Assembly (NCBI GenBank): GCA_937934685.1 | Contig: CALGYU010000076.1 | Location: 1 to 35,261, forward strand | Reading direction: 5' to 3' | Source: an uncultured Acholeplasma sp. | Lineage (GTDB): Bacteria; Bacillota_I; Bacilli_A; Acholeplasmatales; Acholeplasmataceae | DNA: 35,261 bases | Shown: piece after piece, positions 32,483 to 35,261 of the stretch | Position numbering within the stretch: position 1 is the first letter of the stretch | Layout of the letters: each line of letters starts with the position of its first letter | The notes under the pieces: generated by a model | What the model was told of the DNA's origin: nothing | Seen by the model: only the letters and a program-made list of their open reading frames with translations | The model's database searches: none | Position numbers and translations under genes: made by a program

Positions 32483-33164
32483 TATTTTATGGACCATTAC
32501 TCTAACATTAGTGGTTTATCTAATGTTTTTCTACATACAGAAAAAAACAAAACTTATGATTTTAAACCCTTTGTTTTTCACAAGTGTTTTTATCATCATT
32601 TGTTTAGTCATTTTTAAAATAGACTATAACGTCTATAAGGAAGGAAGTAGTTTTATTACTTTTTTGATTGGACCAGCAACTGTATCACTTGCTATTCCAT
32701 TATATGAAAAACTACCCTTATTAAAGAAACATTATAAAACAATTTTGTTAACCATTACAACAGGAGTTATAACTCATGCGATCATCATTGCTCTTATGGC
32801 CTTTGTATTAAATATATCTCATGAACTCATAGCCACCTTTATTCCAAAATCTGTTACAACTCCTATCGCAAAAGAAATATCCTTAGCCTTAGGAGGTATA
32901 GAAGAACTAACGATAGCAATTGTTATTATTACAGGAATTTTTGGTTCTATTATTGCTCCTTACATATTTAAAATATTAAAAGTTGAAAACAGTATTGCTA
33001 TAGGTCTTTCTTTAGGTATTTCTGCACATGCTATAGGAACATCAAAAGCTATAGAACTAGGTGAAGAAGAAGCTTCTATGTCAACACTAGCATTAATTTT
33101 AACCGGTATTTTAACCGTCGTCTTATCACCCTTATTTTACAAAATCATTGTATCAATTATTTAA
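32475..33164 (+). CDS. LrgB/CidB family membrane protein
   Basis: 229 residues, polytopic. Diagnostic motifs: FLIGPATVSLAIPLYE, IPKSVTTPIAKEIS, and GISAHAIGTSKAIELGEEE. Partner of the LrgA-like protein encoded just upstream. The frame stays open to ATG 32445, but AGAGGTG before ATG 32475 decides the start. The pair likely transports a small organic acid such as pyruvate. No LytS/LytR-type regulator is nearby. Confidence 0.93.
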   Translation: MSDILWTITLTLVVYLMFFYIQKKTKLMILNPLFFTSVFIIICLVIFKIDYNVYKEGSSFITFLIGPATVSLAIPLYEKLPLLKKHYKTILLTITTGVITHAIIIALMAFVLNISHELIATFIPKSVTTPIAKEISLALGGIEELTIAIVIITGIFGSIIAPYIFKILKVENSIAIGLSLGISAHAIGTSKAIELGEEEASMSTLALILTGILTVVLSPLFYKIIVSII

Positions 33165-33210
33165 AATAGGGGTATAATAAAAGTATCATTTAAGAAAAGA
33201 GGATTTGAAA

Positions 33211-33636
33211 ATGAAAGTAGAAAACTGCGCATATTGTATGAAAAATGAATTGCTTGAGAAATTTGGACACATAGCTTTTGAAACAGAAAACTCATTAGTT
33301 ATTGTTTTTAAAGACCAGACAAAACCAGGTAGAATGATTGTAGCTTTTAAAGAACACGTTTCAGAAATTCAATATTTAGAAAAAGAAATTAAAGATGCCT
33401 TCATGGATGATGTAACAAAGGTAGCAAAAGCCATTCAAAAAGCCTTTAATCCAGATAGAATCAATTATGGTGCTTTTGGTGATACAGGAGGTCATTTACA
33501 CATGCATTTAGTTCCTAAGTATAAGGATTTACCAGAATGGGGCGGCATGTTTACAATGAATACAGGTATCTTAGCATCTGAAGAAGTATGTGAAGAAGTT
33601 GCAAAAAAAATATCTAAAGCATATCAAGAACTATAA
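33211..33636 (+). CDS. HIT-family nucleotide hydrolase/transferase
   Basis: 141 residues. The histidine triad is HLHMHLVPK (His95, His97, His99), preceded by an N-terminal CAYC (6-9). HIT proteins hydrolyse nucleotide-phosphoramidates or Ap4A-like dinucleotides; this variant with an extended loop (PEWGGMFTMNTGIL) resembles the HIT group with C-terminal Trp-Gly segment. AGAGGA (33198-33203) fits ATG 33211 rather than TTG 33205. TATAAT at 33173-33178 suggests its own promoter. Confidence 0.93.
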   Translation: MKVENCAYCMKNELLEKFGHIAFETENSLVIVFKDQTKPGRMIVAFKEHVSEIQYLEKEIKDAFMDDVTKVAKAIQKAFNPDRINYGAFGDTGGHLHMHLVPKYKDLPEWGGMFTMNTGILASEEVCEEVAKKISKAYQEL

Positions 33637-33637
33637 A

Positions 33638-33979
33638 ATAATATAAGGGAAAGTTAAGTCTTGTTGTTCTCTACTAGAAATGGTGGCTATGCCATCATTT
33701 TTTTGTATACCATCTTCAATCATTTTTTTATCGATAAGCAAGGTAGTAAAGATAAAGCACCTTGATTCATGACTAAATCATTTGTCACAGTAATTAATAG
33801 AACTTTAGTTTCATCATTTTTTTAGTTAAATAACTGACTAGTAAAATAAAGTAATCTACATTATGTGAAGAAGCGGTAATCATTGACCCAAAAGGTCCAC
33901 CTAAAGAATGCGTAATGATGATGTTAGACGAATCATTTACTAAAAACTTCTCATTATAAAAAGAATTTAAAATAGCCAA
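33638..33979 (-). pseudogene. Decayed alpha/beta-hydrolase gene
   Basis: On the minus strand a short frame (33979-33794) reads NIIITHSLGGPFGSM with the HSLGG nucleophile elbow of alpha/beta hydrolases. After a stop, further protein-like fragments continue in shifted frames (VTNDLVMNQGALSLLPCL and ATISSREQQDLTFPYII, the latter at 33687-33638). No ribosome binding site or full-length frame remains. I read this as a broken gene; the exact original boundaries and family are uncertain. Confidence 0.5.
33678..33704 (+). terminator. Probable terminator downstream of the HIT gene
   Basis: AAATGGTGGC (33678-33687)/GCCATCATTT (33691-33700), one G-U pair, loop TAT, then T to 33704. It lies inside the hydrolase relic. 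Confidence 0.5.
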
Positions 33980-34181
33980 ATTAAACTATGATTTAGTTAA
34001 ATTTATCTAATAGTCATTTAACATAAGATAGTAAAATAAATAGGAATAGACCCCACTTTTTACTTTAGTACATGGAATAAAGACAATGTTTGCTAAGGGT
34101 CAATTAACAGTAAGTAAAAGTTACAACTTTTATTGAAGGCGCTTTCTTTTTATGGTAAAGTAAAGTTATAAAACATATTAG
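33980..34181. other. Non-coding stretch between two gene relics
   Basis: Together with the flanking relics, 33637-34655 is the only kilobase without an intact gene. In this part I see no frame, RNA or mobile-element end that I can support; a short CG-centred palindrome-like GAAGGCGCTTTC occurs near 34135. Confidence 0.5.
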
Positions 34182-34412
34182 ACAAGAGAGTATAGATATG
34201 ATAAAGAAACAGGATTATGTTACTTAAAGACAAAATATTATGATTCAAGTATTGATGGTTTTATAAGTGCAGATTCTATTATTTATTTAGATCCAACAAG
34301 CACTTTTAGATTAAACCTATATGCGTATTGTGATAATAATGAAGTGATACACTCAGATATGAGTGATAAATTTCTAATAACTTCATTTTTAATGGAATGG
34401 GTGTTGCGGTAG
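34182..34412 (+). pseudogene. RHS-repeat core fragment (polymorphic toxin remnant)
   Basis: After an in-frame TAG (34179-34181) the frame reads TREYRYDKETGLCYLKTKYYDSSIDGFISADSIIYLDP and then NLYAYCDNN, unmistakably the RHS repeat-associated core (YDxETGLYYLxxRYYDPxxGRFISxD, LNLYAYCxNNP). The motif ends in a degraded DMSD where DPSG is expected, and the frame stops at 34410-34412. A shifted frame continues with NGMGVAVVIDAEAGVHLIC to about 34450, like the hydrophobic segment that follows RHS cores, indicating a frameshift near 34390. No start or upstream repeats remain. A horizontally acquired toxin gene in decay. Confidence 0.8.
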
Positions 34413-34655
34413 TAATAGACGCTGAAGCAGGTGTCCATCTTATATGCTAAGGGAAAACATTTCTAGACTCTTCCCAGGTGACAGAATAACAGAAGCATTA
34501 TTTTTGCTATAACAACTAATGGATTTATATCCAATTCGTTGTAAACATATTTTAGAAAACAATCAAACAGTCGCTAGCGTTGGAAAAAATTTATTTCTAA
34601 AGCAACTGTTGTGTTATTTAACTAGATGAAATCATGATAGAAAGAAGGAATAAAT
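34413..34655. other. Decayed tail downstream of the RHS fragment
   Basis: Contains a shifted-frame continuation of the RHS fragment and a 36-codon frame (about 34519-34629, MDLYPIRCKHILENNQTV) of no recognisable family without a ribosome binding site. Probably the remains of the toxin C-terminal region. Confidence 0.4.
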
Positions 34656-35207
34656 ATGAAAAAGTACTCACCCAAATCAGTAATGTTCTACGTATCTTTG
34701 ATTATTCTAGTGTTAATTTTGATAGTACTGCTCTATGTATTTGCCAGTTTTTTCATTTATTTTGATAGTGCGCAAAATTTTATAGGCTGGTCATCTTTTA
34801 TATCTTCAATCATTGGTATTATATATTTTTCCTATAAATTATTACATGTTTTTAGAAGGAAAATTGTTCTATTTGAAAATGGAATCTATGTGCAAGAGGA
34901 CATCGGAGGCAAAGGCATAAAACTGCAATATGCGTTAGATATCAAATATAACGATATCCAAAGTATAAAAATTACTGTGGATTCAAATAATTCACTTAAT
35001 CAATATATGAGATTTGTAATCACACCAATGCCAAATATTGTGCTATGTTTAAATAGTGAAAAAAAAGCAAGGATCAATGTATATTACTATTCTAAGAAAC
35101 AAACCATAGAAATTATTGATCAAATCATTGATAAAAAGAAGTTAATTAATCCTATATTTGTACACAAGTCAGGACAAGAATTAATAGATGAAATGAAAAA
35201 AAGATGA
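34656..35207 (+). CDS. Unrecognised two-helix membrane protein, possible orphan immunity gene
   Basis: 183 residues. Two hydrophobic helices (about 12-36 and 44-63) are followed by RRKIVLFENGIYVQED and a beta-rich cytoplasmic domain, resembling the layout of bacterial PH-like (YcxB-type) membrane proteins; that is a resemblance, not an assignment. AGAAGGAAT precedes ATG 34656. It lies directly after an RHS toxin relic in the same direction, where immunity genes usually sit, so it may be a surviving immunity protein (inference). Confidence 0.6.
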   Translation: MKKYSPKSVMFYVSLIILVLILIVLLYVFASFFIYFDSAQNFIGWSSFISSIIGIIYFSYKLLHVFRRKIVLFENGIYVQEDIGGKGIKLQYALDIKYNDIQSIKITVDSNNSLNQYMRFVITPMPNIVLCLNSEKKARINVYYYSKKQTIEIIDQIIDKKKLINPIFVHKSGQELIDEMKKR

Positions 35208-35261
35208 TTTTTTTATCTTTTAAAATCATATAGCTTAAGCAAAGATAAATATAACAATAAT

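Noticed and set aside
34133..34146. Possible catabolite-responsive element (TGAAGGCGCTTTCT)
   Set aside because: It has two mismatches to the consensus and lies in a decayed region without an intact promoter or gene.

Overview
The window is AT-rich (roughly 30% G+C by eye) and gene-dense. It reads as a chromosomal segment of an Acholeplasma-like mollicute (low-GC, wall-less Firmicute relative). TGA is used as a stop (for example at 4631-4633, 9044-9046 and 29056-29058) and tryptophan is TGG, so this is the standard code and not the Mycoplasma/Spiroplasma code. Most genes are housekeeping types shared with Bacilli (IF3-L35-L20, RNase J, RecU, RlmCD-type methyltransferase, ECF transporter S components, two ABC-F proteins). 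No rRNA, tRNA, CRISPR array or intact mobile element was seen.

Layout. 1-5410: membrane protein, ABC-F, L33, a metallo-beta-lactamase-fold hydrolase, and an ECF S component next to type III pantothenate kinase. 5411-10565: phosphohexomutase and aminopeptidase P, then three unrecognised envelope genes behind a hairpin that hides a ribosome binding site. 10566-11931: infC-rpmI-rplT with an L20-type leader and an apparent AUU start for infC. 11932-16225: membrane protein, GalU, a compact structured RNA of unassigned class, membrane protein, M42 peptidase. 16226-18546 (minus): four-gene SPFH/NfeD operon. 18600-23470: TPP riboswitch with thiT, recU, RNase J and a second ABC-F with one degenerate ATP site. 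23473-24660 (minus): GH105 unsaturated-uronyl hydrolase. 24700-27958: a quinone/catechol-type operon (two VOC dioxygenases, MarR regulator, carboxylesterase) driven by a promoter with a palindromic MhqR-like operator. 27960-31030: Nudix-CPBP fusion, CE12 esterase, RNA uracil methyltransferase. 31100-33640: amidohydrolase, LrgA/LrgB, HIT protein. 33640-34655: gene graveyard with alpha/beta-hydrolase and RHS-core relics. 34656-35207: orphan membrane protein.

How the genes fit together. Phosphohexomutase plus GalU would make UDP-glucose, plausibly for glucolipids. ECF S component plus CoaX points to pantothenate uptake and CoA synthesis, and ThiT to thiamine salvage. GH105 and CE12 together suggest use of pectin-derived oligosaccharides, which fits a plant-associated or plant-debris lifestyle. 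The Mhq-like operon suggests exposure to quinones or phenolics.

The most unusual items are a VOC dioxygenase carrying a C-terminal YnzC/DUF896-like domain, a Nudix domain fused to a CPBP intramembrane protease, the structured RNA at 14341-14493, and the asymmetric ABC-F. I found no defence island or large undescribed system. The novelty is in these fusions and RNA elements. Several start codons given here differ from the longest open frame because a Shine-Dalgarno sequence decides the start.
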